Assembly: GCF_024124765.2 (NCBI RefSeq)
Contig: NZ_JAMXSR020000001.1
Location: 1-64,000, forward strand
Direction of reading: 5' to 3'
DNA: 64,000 nucleotides
Source: Sphingomonas sp. H160509
Lineage (GTDB): Bacteria; Pseudomonadota; Alphaproteobacteria; Sphingomonadales; Sphingomonadaceae
Positions 46,517-56,135 of this stretch are shown here, piece by piece. The notes beneath the pieces are model-generated. The model searched no databases and was not told the DNA's origin. It saw only the letters and a program-made list of their open reading frames with translations. The position numbers were made by a program, and so were the translations under genes. How positions within the stretch are numbered: position 1 is the first letter of the stretch; each line of letters begins with the position of its first letter.

Positions 46517-46750
46517 GTGAAAATTGACCCGACCCAGCCCATCTACTTTGATACCGACATCAAGGCCGGAACCGGGCGTGGTTTTTGGCAGCTTAACCCG
46601 CCACCTGAGTTTGACTGGAGTGAGTCCTCGGAGGGCGACTACGCGTCTGCCGCCGAAAAGACATGGGTTGGACGGTTCGTTCAACGACTCTTCTTCGCGG
46701 TGGTCCTTGGAGTGATCGCGATCGGCGCGCTCGACATGGTGATAAGGTAA
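46517..46750 (+). CDS. Small protein with C-terminal membrane anchor
   Basis: The GTG at 46517 follows AGAGAGG; the product is 77 residues, starting MKIDPTQPIYFDTDIKAGTG, then GFWQLNPPPEFDWSESSEGD and ending in one hydrophobic helix (LFFAVVLGVIAIGALDMVI). It is convergent with traG, ending two bases before the traG stop. No family recognised. It may belong to the conjugative element. Confidence 0.55.
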   Translation: MKIDPTQPIYFDTDIKAGTGRGFWQLNPPPEFDWSESSEGDYASAAEKTWVGRFVQRLFFAVVLGVIAIGALDMVIR

Positions 46751-46752
46751 TC

Positions 46753-49524
46753 TCATCGCTCCGGACCTGTGGGGCCGGTCGCTAGGGACAACCGTGCGTC
46801 AACATCACGCCGATGTTTCTCGCCAAGGAGTTCAGACGTTCCAGCGGTGATGAGGCCTACCTCACGATCCGTCGAAGGTTTGCCGCTCGAAACAGGATGG
46901 GGGGATGCGACCCCGCTACCTCCCGAATAGCGCCCCGCGATGCTCCCCTCGGAAGCCACACCAGGCAGTTCCATGCCTTCTAGCGCTGGATTGCTGAGGG
47001 CGCTCTGAATGTCGCGTTCGATCGCTTCCGATCGCTGATTAGCCCACTTCCCGATAGCGGCGTTGCGCATACCCTCTTGCGTCGAACTGAGGTTCGTTTC
47101 CCACAGGCCGGGCAGGACACCAGAAGGTGCGTTTGCCACCTCCTTGTCATAATACCGGGCAAGATCTTGGCTGAGATCCTGCGTAAGGTTAAACCCTGAG
47201 CTTTCGGCGAAGCTGGCGTGCTGCTCCAGCGACTGGGAAAGTTCCCGATAATGACGGGCTTGCTCGTTGTAGGACTCGATGCGGCTGAGCGATTCCTCGA
47301 TAGCTTTGGTTCGGGATTCGCTTTGCGAGGACCGGGAAAACTTACCAGATTGACTAAAAGTACCGTCGTTTGTGCTAACGGTTGCACCAGTCGAATGGTC
47401 GCGATTGATGCCATTCGTCGCCGACACTGAATTATCGCGGCTACTCGATGCGCTATCGCTATCGTTGGTTGTATCCGCCCGCGTATAATTTTGATTATAG
47501 CCAACGGTCGCACCTGCCTGGACACCAAGAGCGCTGGCTGCCTTGCCAAGCAAGCCTCCTCCGCCGCCCTTGCCCCCAACTCCAAGGCCGGCAGTAACAC
47601 CTCCGGTGACGGCATCTGACCAGCTAGTGCCCTTGCCGGTCTCGGACTGCTTACGCGTTCCGTTGCCGACACTCTGGCTATTCTGGACGCCGTCGCTCCC
47701 GGTGATCGTATTCCGATCACTGACCTCGGTGTTACTCCCGCTACGAACACCGGAGCTTGAGTCGAAACCAGACGAGTTCTCGCTTGACCAAGAATGGCCG
47801 TTCCTAAGCGCATTAAGGTGCGAGACCTCGCGACGGCTTGCCTGCTCGAACCCGTCAGCGACGCGCGCTGCCATCGTCGCCTGCTGGCTTTCAGTAGCAA
47901 CAGAGCCTTGGCTAAGTTGCGGCTTGAACCCGATATTCGACATGGCGCGCGAGTTGTCATAGACATTCTGACCATCACCAAAGCCGTTTGTCGTAGCGCC
48001 GTTGTCGTGCCGGAAGCTAAAAGCACCAGCGCCAGTGGAAAACGCCGGCGCGTCCGACCACTGGTTGCTCTGACGCATGTTGGACGTCGAGTTCGAGAAG
48101 CTGGCATTACCATAGGAGTAATTGCCTGTGGTCTGCTCAGCGGCTGCAGCCTCCGCAGCGTTCTGCGCCGGCGATAGAACCGATGTCGCCTGGCCCGAGA
48201 TGCTCATAGCACCCTTGGCTAGGCCAGCTGCAAGGAACGGCACTGACATCAACATGAAGCCCGCGATCGTCGCAGTTTCAGCGTTTACCGCACCGATACC
48301 GGCATGGGACCCCAACGACATGCCGCCATCCGCTACACCCTGAGCCGCGGCGGTCGCACGCGTCATGCAAATCATGTGGAGGATGACATAAAGCGGCCCC
48401 CACGCGGCAAGATAGAAGAACCCGGTCAGGTAGCCCTTGAGCGCGCCTACCCCGGTCTGCGGCATCAGGAATAGCGGGAAGATTACCGGAAACATCGCAT
48501 AGAAGACGACGGTCAGGACGATGTTCAGGATCGGCACCCAGCTCATCGCCTGCTGCGCGATCGAGTTGTACGTGTTGCGCGCCTGGATATCGGCCCGCGT
48601 CGTCGCGAACGTGTCAATCGAGGCAGCGCCCGGACCACCGGCCATGCCGTCACGCGCCTGCATGAACGCATTGATCGCCGTGTTCTGCCGAACGATGTTT
48701 TCGTAGCCGGCGCTGGAAGCGGTGAACGCCTGATTGATGATCGGAACATCGGCCCGCAGCTTCGCGGAGGCGACGGCGGTCGAGAGCTTTGGATAGGTTT
48801 CCTTGGCCCAGAGCGAGGTCTGGGCGTCGATCATGGTATGCCAAAGGCCATCGAGCATACCGTAGGCCTGCCGGCAGCTGACGATGCTGCTGGACGTTGT
48901 CGCGCCGGAGCGCTCTACCCAAGGTTGGGACCGCGCAGCAGAGCCGGGTCCCATCGTTGCCCAAAGGTCTTTCGCGGAGGCGAGATCGGTCATCGACTTC
49001 TGGCCGAGCATGACGTCGCCGAACACACAATTCTTGAAGTGCGACGAAAGGTTGGTTGCGAACTCGGCGTCGCGGATCTGAAAATTGCGCGTCGCATCGA
49101 GCAGACGGGCACCATAGACCATGCCGTTGGACGAATAGCTAAGCTGGCTCGGCATCGTGAAAACGGTTTCGGCCGTCCGGGTTAGCCAATCACCGACTTG
49201 ACTGGTGAAGCTGGCGATTACCCCCAAGCCGAGGGGTACGTTGTCGACAACGGCGGGAGCGAGTGACGGATTGATCCGGTCCGTCACCTTAACTGTTACG
49301 GTCGGGACCATAAGGCACATGTAAATGAGCGATGAGCCAAGGAACCAGTTGAGCCAGACGCGCACGTTCATTGTGAAAGCGACGGCGAGGAGCGAGTAAA
49401 TCAGGCCAAGGACCATCACCACCTGCAGGAGGGAACGGTAGCCGCCTCCGCCTGTCCAAGCTGCTACCGCGTTGAACGTGTTGACGATGTATTCGCCACC
49501 GCCAATCGTGAAGACCTCAACCAT
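46753..49524 (-). CDS. traG: Conjugal transfer protein TraG (F-type mating-pair stabilisation/entry exclusion)
   Basis: 923 residues, intact. The N-terminal third is a TraG_N membrane domain: VVMVLGLIYSLLAVAFTMNV and WFLGSSLIYMCLMVPTVTVK, then the later pair LNIVLTVVFYAMFPVIFPLF and LTGFFYLAAWGPLYVILHMI. Residues from about 450 to 750 form a Ser/Asn/Gly-rich low-complexity tract. A helical C-terminal region follows (IESYNEQARHYRELSQSLEQ, RNAAIGKWANQRSEAIERDI). In the F plasmid, TraG assists pilus assembly, stabilises mating pairs and recognises TraS. It is the last gene of the transfer operon in this window, downstream of traH. Confidence 0.92.
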   Translation of the reverse strand: MVEVFTIGGGEYIVNTFNAVAAWTGGGGYRSLLQVVMVLGLIYSLLAVAFTMNVRVWLNWFLGSSLIYMCLMVPTVTVKVTDRINPSLAPAVVDNVPLGLGVIASFTSQVGDWLTRTAETVFTMPSQLSYSSNGMVYGARLLDATRNFQIRDAEFATNLSSHFKNCVFGDVMLGQKSMTDLASAKDLWATMGPGSAARSQPWVERSGATTSSSIVSCRQAYGMLDGLWHTMIDAQTSLWAKETYPKLSTAVASAKLRADVPIINQAFTASSAGYENIVRQNTAINAFMQARDGMAGGPGAASIDTFATTRADIQARNTYNSIAQQAMSWVPILNIVLTVVFYAMFPVIFPLFLMPQTGVGALKGYLTGFFYLAAWGPLYVILHMICMTRATAAAQGVADGGMSLGSHAGIGAVNAETATIAGFMLMSVPFLAAGLAKGAMSISGQATSVLSPAQNAAEAAAAEQTTGNYSYGNASFSNSTSNMRQSNQWSDAPAFSTGAGAFSFRHDNGATTNGFGDGQNVYDNSRAMSNIGFKPQLSQGSVATESQQATMAARVADGFEQASRREVSHLNALRNGHSWSSENSSGFDSSSGVRSGSNTEVSDRNTITGSDGVQNSQSVGNGTRKQSETGKGTSWSDAVTGGVTAGLGVGGKGGGGGLLGKAASALGVQAGATVGYNQNYTRADTTNDSDSASSSRDNSVSATNGINRDHSTGATVSTNDGTFSQSGKFSRSSQSESRTKAIEESLSRIESYNEQARHYRELSQSLEQHASFAESSGFNLTQDLSQDLARYYDKEVANAPSGVLPGLWETNLSSTQEGMRNAAIGKWANQRSEAIERDIQSALSNPALEGMELPGVASEGSIAGRYSGGSGVASPHPVSSGKPSTDREVGLITAGTSELLGEKHRRDVDARLSLATGPTGPER

Positions 49525-49539
49525 GCTCCGTCACCCGTC

Positions 49540-51005
49540 CTAGTTGAGGCCCTGGGCACTCAGGCCCCGCGCGAAATTCAGCGATGCAGACATCGCCGGC
49601 GACATGCTGTTCTGGAGGGTGGACTCCAGCATCACCGACTTGTTGATGAGCGCGATCGTCTGATTGAGCGTGGCCTTTAGCTCGACGTTGCGTTGCGCAT
49701 ACCGGGTGCGTGCCTCTGCAAGCTGGTCACGCCACATCTTGCCCATTTCCGCGTCGGCGGGCTGGACCTGGACGGTCGACTGGCTGATCCGGTCGAGCAT
49801 GTTCTCGATCATGGAGGACAGCAGGTTGACTGAGACGATCTCGGCAAGCGCGCTGGTCTCGCCGTCGGCAAAGTTTTGGTGCGCCATCGCCTGTACCGCG
49901 AGCATCTTGTAAAGCGGGAGCGTCGTCATGTTGAGCAACTGCTGTTCCTGAGCGTCGAGCGCCGCATCGGTACGAATCTTGCCGTTGATCGAGTCGATCA
50001 TCGCCTTGATCTTGGTGCGTAAACCCGGCCCGGGCCGCAGCGTCTGTTCAGTCATGTTCAGACACTTTTCGTCGTCGTCGCAGTGCAGGATCTTGACCGG
50101 TGTGCCGGTGCCAGCGCCATCGAGAAGAGCTGTCACCACCGCATCCTCGGCAGGCCCGACGAAGCCGACGATCGCACCCTCTGCCGCCTTGGGATTGATG
50201 ACGATCGTTCCAACCAGAGTCATCAGGAACTCGGAAAACTCCTTGTCGGTGCCGGCGAACTTGTTCGACTTTTTTGATCGCATCCCACGTGTAATTTCGC
50301 GGGTTACCGGGGATCTTGTCGGCCATTGCCGGATCGGTGTTGGCGTCGAGCGTGGCGTCCTGTTCTCCACCGGCACCGCAGCCCTGCCGGGAGCGCGCCC
50401 AATCGGAGAACTTGCCTTGGCTGTTACCAACCGCCGCGCAGACCGTGGATCGTGCACCAGCCATTTTCGGCCATACCGAACCGACCAACCCCTGGGCCGC
50501 TTCACACGACGAGATGTTCATCTGGTTCATCTGCTGCGCTTTGTTGGCCATGCTATCCATGACCTTGCCGATCTCGGGCGAGACGCTGTCGATCGCGAGC
50601 TGGAAGGCAAAGCCCAACGCGTTGTTGGCAGTCGCCTTCAGCATGGCAACCATTTCAGCGCCATTGATGAAGCTGAAGGAGCCGGTGAAGAGGTCGATGC
50701 CACCGCAGCCTGCCGAGACCTTGGGCATCTGCAGGTTGAACGGCTGCACGCTCTTTTGCGGAAAGCGCGTCCAGACGTTGCCCATCGAATAATAGCCAGC
50801 GGTCTGCCCCTGATAGGCGCTCGGCCCGGTCACGTTCGCGGCCCCGCCCGCATCCTGGAAGAAGCTGTTCATCTGCCCCGCGACGTCCGCACGCGCCATC
50901 CCGACGGGGATCATGCTCGCGGCACCAAGGCTCATAGCGACGGCCGCGGTCCGGCGAAGGAAGGCGCGGAAGGGAGAGGTACGAGGGGGAGGGATTGTGC
51001 GCCAT
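49540..51005 (-). CDS. traH: Conjugal transfer protein TraH (frameshifted)
   Basis: The main body starts near 50935 (MSLGAASMIPVGMARADVAG). An ATG at 51005, overlapping the traF stop (TGATG), would supply an RR-type signal (FRAFLRRTAAVAMSLGAASM) if the C run near 50985 is miscounted. Recognisable TraH blocks are VSAGCGGIDLFTGSFSFING, GFAFQLAIDSVSPEIGKVMD and SCEAAQGLVGSVWP. The six-T run at 50270-50275 shifts the frame between YTWDAIKK and SNKFAGTDKEFSEFLMTLVG. The C-terminus ends ASLNFARGLSAQGLN. About 485 residues. TraH is a periplasmic/outer-membrane component of the F-type pilus assembly complex. Confidence 0.9.
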
Positions 51006-51955
51006 CAGAAGTCACTCCCGACCTTGGCGTTGGTGAGCATGAAAATGCGTTCCATGACTTCGTCGGCCGACATGACGCCAAAGCCGATCGGCACGGTTTT
51101 CCGCGTGACGGTATCGAACAGCACCAGTGCCGGCGTTGCGAGCGGCACGCCCATGCGCTGACGCTGGCCGCTGTCGACGACGTAGTTGGGGAACTGGCGG
51201 CTTGGACCACCGTCATTCGATACCGCCATCACAGTGATGCGGTGGCTTTCGGCAACCGAGCGCAGGATCGGCGAGAAGACCTCACAGGCAGCACAGGACT
51301 GCGCGAAGAAATAGAACATCCCGTAGCGCTGGCCGAGGCGCGAGAGCACCTGGTCGCGGGTGGCGGCACGATTATCCGTCCAAGCCCGCTTGCCGACGGT
51401 CGAGACGGGCCGCTGCAGCGTGTAGTCGATATCCGGGTTCTGCCAGAGCGCACGCTGCCAGGTATCGGAGAAGGTCGACGCGCGATCGAGCTGCTCGCGC
51501 TGGTAGCGGACATAGGCGATGACGTTCGCCTCGCTTGGCTCGAGAATGGCGCGAGCTTTAAGCTCATCCAGCTGTTTGGTGATCGCCTTTAGCCGCGCCG
51601 TCGAAGACTGCTGCGGTTGCGCGGACGCCTGTGGGGTGGATTGCTTGGCCTTGGGGCGCTCGCAATAGAACCACTGGCCTAGTTTGCGCTCGCCGCAATA
51701 GAAGTCGCCGCCTTGCTGCTGCTCGCCGGCGTCAGGCGTGCCTGCAAACTCCGGCTCGACCACAGTTTTGCTGGCCTCGGCATCGTCGTCACCGATCGCA
51801 TCAGCCATCGCCGCGCTCTGCAGGTCGACGGTTTGCGCGAGCGCCGGCGTGGCCAAGGGCGCCGTAGCTGCAAGCAGCATAAGAACGGTAGCGGTAAGCC
51901 GGCCGGTACGCTTAGTCTTGATCGTCGTCATCATCATGCTCCCCATCGAGCTCAA
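51005..51955 (-). CDS. traF: Conjugal pilus assembly protein TraF (thioredoxin-like)
   Basis: 316 residues from the first ATG; the start at 51937 (MMTTIKTKRTGRLTATVLML) is equally possible. A signal peptide precedes an N-terminal linker with FYCGERKLGQWFYCERPK. The thioredoxin-like fold follows with FFAQSCAACEVFSPILRSVA, a CxxC-type CAAC motif, and MGVPLATPALVLFDTVTRKT containing the cis-Pro region. TraF-family proteins work in the periplasm in pilus assembly and often keep a redox motif in non-F plasmids. It overlaps the upstream 116-residue gene and the downstream traH, as expected in this compact operon. Confidence 0.92.
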   Translation of the reverse strand: MSSMGSMMMTTIKTKRTGRLTATVLMLLAATAPLATPALAQTVDLQSAAMADAIGDDDAEASKTVVEPEFAGTPDAGEQQQGGDFYCGERKLGQWFYCERPKAKQSTPQASAQPQQSSTARLKAITKQLDELKARAILEPSEANVIAYVRYQREQLDRASTFSDTWQRALWQNPDIDYTLQRPVSTVGKRAWTDNRAATRDQVLSRLGQRYGMFYFFAQSCAACEVFSPILRSVAESHRITVMAVSNDGGPSRQFPNYVVDSGQRQRMGVPLATPALVLFDTVTRKTVPIGFGVMSADEVMERIFMLTNAKVGSDF

Positions 51956-52262
51956 TCATTGCGAGTTTGAGAACTGACATCATCGCGGCGACGTCGAGCA
52001 TCCTGGTGCCCTGATCGAGCATCCGGATGATCCCACGAAGGTGGCTGCGACCGTGCTTCCGCCCCTTGATGGTCGCGCGCATTCCGGTCTCGCGGCGGAC
52101 AAGCCAGCCCTTGTCGGCCATGCGCGGAAAAGCCTGCTCGACCTCGTGCGGATCGATGTCGCACTGAAACCAATGCGAGATAGTCTGCGCGACCTCACCG
52201 GCCGAGGTGCCCCGACCGGACCGATGGATGCGGAGGAAAATGGCAAGATCGAGCACCGACAT
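51912..52262 (-). CDS. Hypothetical winged-helix-like protein inside the tra operon
   Basis: 116 residues: MSVLDLAIFLRIHRSGRGTS, then EVAQTISHWFQCDIDPHEVE and RMADKGWLVRRETGMRATIK. The end is very acidic (LDGEHDDDDDQD). The central part looks like a winged helix (PadR-like length and helix order), but no family is certain. It lies between traN and traF, where the F plasmid has other small genes, and overlaps the traF start by about 40 bases. A regulator or accessory factor of conjugation is possible (inference). Confidence 0.6.
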   Translation of the reverse strand: MSVLDLAIFLRIHRSGRGTSAGEVAQTISHWFQCDIDPHEVEQAFPRMADKGWLVRRETGMRATIKGRKHGRSHLRGIIRMLDQGTRMLDVAAMMSVLKLAMIELDGEHDDDDDQD

Positions 52263-52295
52263 GTCGATCGAACATGGCCCCCCGGACCGCTTGCA

Positions 52296-54089
52296 TCATT
52301 TGCTCCCGTGAAGATCATAGTACCCCTGAATTTTGGTTTGAATGTCGGCCATCACGGAGACCTCACTGGGCAGCTTTGCTGCATCCATGAACTCCGCATA
52401 GACCTCGGAAAAATCCATCTGGCTCAGGTCGAGGCGCTGAAACTCCTCGATCGTGAAGCCCTTGCAGGTCTCGTCCTTGGGCTTGGCCCAAGCTTTGCCG
52501 ATCTGCTGACGGCCCTGCTCCTGGAGGATGCGCGAGAGCTTGCTCCCGAAGCAGCAATACGCATCCTTCGACGTGACGCAGACGCCCAGGATCTTGTCCG
52601 AACAATAGGACCCGACGTTGTGGCAAAGACCCTTGTCGTCCTTCTCATCGAGCTGCTTTTCGGCAGAGCTACACAGCCATGGCGTCAGGAGCGGTACGCC
52701 GCTGCCCGAACAGCAATTCGACGCACCGAAGATCTTCTTGTTGCAGGTGCCCCGTTCTCCAGAAAACACGGTCAGGTTGGCTGGGTCGAACTGCTTGCCG
52801 GCGTCGCCGATCGAATGGAGTGCGACGAGCGCATCCTTGAACTCGGTTGAAGCCTCGCGCTCGATCGTCTCGCAGCTGCCATTCAGGCAATAGACGTCAC
52901 CGCCACAAACATACTGCTTGTCGGAGGGCGCCTTATCGTCGGGCAGCGGGCAGCTATAGACGCGCTGCGACACCTTACAGGCCCCGCTCTGCGGATCGTC
53001 GAGACACTCGTCGCGAAGGAATTTGCACAGCTTGTTGTCGTCGAGCGATCTGCAATCGCTGGCCGGCGTGAGACGCTGACAGGTGAAGGAACGCGACCAG
53101 GCCCAGCATGCTTGCGTAACGGGAACGCCCTCAATGATGCGGGTCTCAGGGCCTTCGGTGCAGACCTCGGTCGCTTGCGGGACACACGTGGTGTCGGCAG
53201 CCAGCGCCGGGCAGGTGCCCTCGTTGCGGGCGACGGTAACGCTGAGCGTCCCTTCCTTTTTCAGGTAGAGAGTACCGGTCGCATAGTTGTGATGAGTGCC
53301 GATCTCTGCGGCCGACAATTCGGGATTGCAGGAATATAGCTGCGCCGTGCCGCTGACATTCTTCTTGCAGTATCTGCGGTAGCCTTCGACGTCGTTAGCG
53401 CCACCGCCAAGATCGATCTGCGCGTCGCAGATGTGCTTGGAGACCGGCTCTGCACGGCAAACGCCGGCATTGACCTTCGCCTGCATGACGCTGTTTTTGG
53501 CGAACCCGTAGCCCTCGTTTTTGTCGAGAACGCCGTAGTAGAACCAGCGCGCGGTGTTGATGACGGTCGGCACGAGGTTTCCGCGGCAGGCCTCGACCGT
53601 GTCCGTAACTTTCGACCCCTTGTTGCAGGTAGCCTCGTAATGGCCTTTTGAACCGACGGGAGGAGGAAGGGCCGTGCATGTACCCTCCGCGCCGCCAAGG
53701 TTCTGGCCACCCAGATACGTGTCAGGGTCTTTCTCAATCGCGGTGCCGCGCGAGGTCGCTGCCAGGATCTCGGCATTGCTGAAGGTCGCCCGCGTGCGTG
53801 CGCGATCGGTCACAGTGCCGAACGCCTCGTCGGTGCCGGCCTTCGAACCACCATCGACTACCAGCCGGTCGGGGTCGTCGAAATAGACCTTCTCCGCCAG
53901 ATCGGTGCCGCCATAGCCCGGCAGTTGTGAGAGCTTGGCGTCGTTCGGCCCGAGGCTTTCGTCAGCGCGCATCGTTTTGCCGAGATCGGCGCCCTGCTTG
54001 CGTGCTTCCTCGATCGTCGTCTGCGCGACCACGCCGCTGGTGGCGCCCGCCAGGACGCTCAGTAGCAAAGAGAAAGCGATGCGCTTCAC
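52296..54089 (-). CDS. traN: Conjugal transfer mating-pair stabilisation protein TraN
   Basis: 597 residues, intact, with signal peptide MKRIAFSLLLSVLAGATSGV. It is rich in cysteine throughout (for example CEGPETRII-type, CKFLRDECLDDPQSGACKVS, YVCGGDVYCLNGSCETIERE, GASNCCSGSGVP, CVTSKDAYCCFGSKLSRILQ). The C-terminal KPKDETCKGFTIEEFQRLDL then SQMDFSEVYAEF block is highly typical of TraN. TraN is an outer-membrane adhesin that contacts recipient surface proteins during F-type mating. The many disulfides fit with the dsbC gene encoded in the same operon. Confidence 0.94.
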   Translation of the reverse strand: MKRIAFSLLLSVLAGATSGVVAQTTIEEARKQGADLGKTMRADESLGPNDAKLSQLPGYGGTDLAEKVYFDDPDRLVVDGGSKAGTDEAFGTVTDRARTRATFSNAEILAATSRGTAIEKDPDTYLGGQNLGGAEGTCTALPPPVGSKGHYEATCNKGSKVTDTVEACRGNLVPTVINTARWFYYGVLDKNEGYGFAKNSVMQAKVNAGVCRAEPVSKHICDAQIDLGGGANDVEGYRRYCKKNVSGTAQLYSCNPELSAAEIGTHHNYATGTLYLKKEGTLSVTVARNEGTCPALAADTTCVPQATEVCTEGPETRIIEGVPVTQACWAWSRSFTCQRLTPASDCRSLDDNKLCKFLRDECLDDPQSGACKVSQRVYSCPLPDDKAPSDKQYVCGGDVYCLNGSCETIEREASTEFKDALVALHSIGDAGKQFDPANLTVFSGERGTCNKKIFGASNCCSGSGVPLLTPWLCSSAEKQLDEKDDKGLCHNVGSYCSDKILGVCVTSKDAYCCFGSKLSRILQEQGRQQIGKAWAKPKDETCKGFTIEEFQRLDLSQMDFSEVYAEFMDAAKLPSEVSVMADIQTKIQGYYDLHGSK

Positions 54090-54830
54090 TCAGACGCCCT
54101 TGCTGAGGTTACGCAATGCGACGGATGCCACGCCGGCACCGGGGCCGTGCGCCGCGACGAAGGTGTCGAGCACGTAGCGAACCGAGACGTTGCCCGTGAT
54201 CTTGTCGTGGGTCGGCACCGAAGTGGTGCAATTCACGCCCGAGCAGAGATCGAAGTCGGTCGAGACGGCGACATAGGTCGGAACCGCCTCGACGTTGAAC
54301 GCGCGAAAGAGCCGGGGATCGATCCCGACATTGGACAGCTGATCCTTGTCGGTGACGACCTTGCCCAGCATGGCGCTGAAGGCCTTCATCGAATTGTTCG
54401 GGAAGCCCCGGAAGACCACCACACCGCCCGCCTTCGCCGTGTCGGCAATGAGCTGACGAAGGGCCGCTGGCGGCATCGACAGGCTCGCAAAGGCGATAAA
54501 CTGCGGCGCATCGCCCTTGGTGCCGGCGACGTTCTGGCTGGCCCCCTTGATGATCTCGTCGAAGTCGAACGCACCGTCCCCGTTCACCGGTAGATCCGCT
54601 TTTGCGAGCGCGGTGAGGTTAGTGCTGCTTTTTGCCTGAATGGCGACGGCTTCCTCGCGGAAGGCATCGCCGCGGTTACGGACGTGCTCGGCGAAAATGT
54701 CGGCGTCACCCTGCATGGCGGCCGAGCGGCGCTTAATGGCCTCGAGGTCGACCCCGTCGACGGTCTGTGCGATCGCTTGAATGCCGGCGAGACCGGCAAG
54801 TGCGGCGATGACGATGGTGATGCGGCGCAT
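54090..54830 (-). CDS. trbC: Type-F conjugative pilus assembly protein TrbC
   Basis: 246 residues with signal MRRITIVIAALAGLAGIQAI. The TrbC_Ftype region reads QFIAFASLSMPPAALRQLIA, then GGVVVFRGFPNNSMKAFSAM, VGIDPRLFRAFNVEAVPTYV and ends with GNVSVRYVLDTFVAAHGPGA. It resembles a degenerate thioredoxin fold. TrbC acts in the periplasm with TraW and TraU in pilus assembly. It lies one base from traN and 12 bases after traU. Confidence 0.93.
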   Translation of the reverse strand: MRRITIVIAALAGLAGIQAIAQTVDGVDLEAIKRRSAAMQGDADIFAEHVRNRGDAFREEAVAIQAKSSTNLTALAKADLPVNGDGAFDFDEIIKGASQNVAGTKGDAPQFIAFASLSMPPAALRQLIADTAKAGGVVVFRGFPNNSMKAFSAMLGKVVTDKDQLSNVGIDPRLFRAFNVEAVPTYVAVSTDFDLCSGVNCTTSVPTHDKITGNVSVRYVLDTFVAAHGPGAGVASVALRNLSKGV

Positions 54831-54842
54831 GATTGTCTCTCC

Positions 54843-55860
54843 TCAGAGCACGCAGCAGTTGCGCTTGCGCCAGACGAGGTAGCCCATGTCCTCGCCCTTC
54901 ACGGGGAAGGACCGGCCAGCCTGCGGTGGCATGGTCGAGGCCCCAAGCGGCGAGCAGGCCATCTTGCCGCTGACCATCGGGATCGGATTGACCATCTGGA
55001 CGCGGTATTGCTGCTTGCGCAGCACCGGCATGGGGTACTTGTTGCACAGGCCCTTGGAGCCCATCGTGCCCCAGGCGAGGCCCTCGCGGTGGATCTTGAA
55101 CGCGAAGCGGGCCAGCGCGAGACGCGACGCCTGCACATGGCCGATCGAGGCGGCGATGTTGCCGTTGACCGGGTACATCGGCCCCTGGCAGCCAGCGCAC
55201 CAGAAGGTCGCATCGAGCGGCAGCTTGGCGGTTGCCGCGATGCAGTCGCCGGCGCACGCGGCCTGTGCGATCGGCGACGAGAAGAGCACGGCTTCGGGAT
55301 TGATGAGGGCGGTCAGCGAGTCATCCTGCCAGAGCGGGTCGACCTCGGTCATGTAGGCAATGTCGAACGACGCCTGCTCGAAGCACAGGAAATCGGTCAG
55401 GATCTCCATCCAGTAGAGGAGCGGGTAGACGTACCAGTGCACGTGCCATTTGGACGTGTTCTGCCCGTTCCCGCCGGTCTGCGATGGTCCAGACAACTGG
55501 CCCTGGCCAATGTCGAAGCCGGGCGCGATCTTCGTGCCACCCAGATTGACGAAGCACCAAGGCTTGGTGGTGACGTCGGCAAGACGAACGGGCTCCCAGA
55601 AGCCGGCCGAAATACCGATGCGCGGCACCGGACTGCCACACGCGCAGACGGGGAGGGGACGGGTTCTCCGTGTCGGCGCGATTGCTCGGCCAGATCTTGA
55701 GGCCGCCCACCGAAAGCGGGAACAAGCACGACCAGCAGACGTCGGTGATCGGGTTCACGAATTTGCCCGAGCACTTCGATTGCGCCTCCGCGCGCGGGCT
55801 AAGTGTCGTCGAAAGCACGAACGCACCCAGCAACAGCGTCAGGAAGCGCAAGAGCTTCAT
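54843..55860 (-). CDS. traU: Conjugal transfer protein TraU (one frameshift)
   Basis: The start at 55860 gives signal MKLLRFLTLLLGAFVLSTTL and SKCSGKFVNPITDVCWSCLF, then PLSVGGLKIWPSN, the TraU opening. A run of four G at 55649-55652 is probably one too long: PSP then VCACGSPVPRIGISAGFWEP follows in the next frame. The rest is continuous: ADVTTKPWCFVNLGGTKIAP, LYWMEILTDFLCFEQASFDI, DATFWCAGCQGPMYPVNG and the final RKRNCCVL. About 340 residues after correction. TraU is a Cys-rich periplasmic protein needed for DNA transfer and pilus assembly. Confidence 0.93.
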
Positions 55861-56135
55861 GCGTGCTCGTCCGACGACTGTGCGGCGTCGAGGAACGCAT
55901 TGTCGGCGCGGTTCTTCCGGAAAACGTAGAGCGCGGTATGCAACGCGGTCGTGGCCAGGATCGCCGCTACGACGAACGAGGCGGGACGGCCGAACAGGGC
56001 AACAAGCGGCGAGATTGCGATCACACCGATACCCGACAGGACGCAGAGCACCTGGAAGGTCCGGCGCATGGTGCGCAGGTCGTCAGTTTCAGGTGCAGCC
56101 ATCGGCGTGCGCAGGAGGTCGAGCCACAAAGGCAT
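55857..56135 (-). CDS. Small membrane protein between traW and traU
   Basis: The start is at the ATG at 56135, overlapping the traW stop; the 92-residue product reads MPLWLDLLRTPMAAPETDDL, then FQVLCVLSGIGVIAISPLVA and SFVVAAILATTALHTALYVF. It has two transmembrane helices and a charged tail ending DAAQSSDEHA. It overlaps the traU start by four bases. I do not know an F-plasmid counterpart at this position, so it may be specific to sphingomonad transfer systems. Function unknown. Confidence 0.65.
   Translation of the reverse strand: MPLWLDLLRTPMAAPETDDLRTMRRTFQVLCVLSGIGVIAISPLVALFGRPASFVVAAILATTALHTALYVFRKNRADNAFLDAAQSSDEHA

Noticed and set aside
47500-48000. Repeat array or CRISPR in the Ser/Asn-rich region of traG
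   Set aside because: The DNA is only compositionally repetitive because of Ser/Asn/Gly codons; no regular direct repeat with spacers was found.
49979-51592. A 537-codon plus-strand open frame
   Set aside because: It lies antisense to traH and traF, which have clear family motifs, and its translation is the low-complexity His/Arg/Gly-rich type produced by GC-rich shadow frames.
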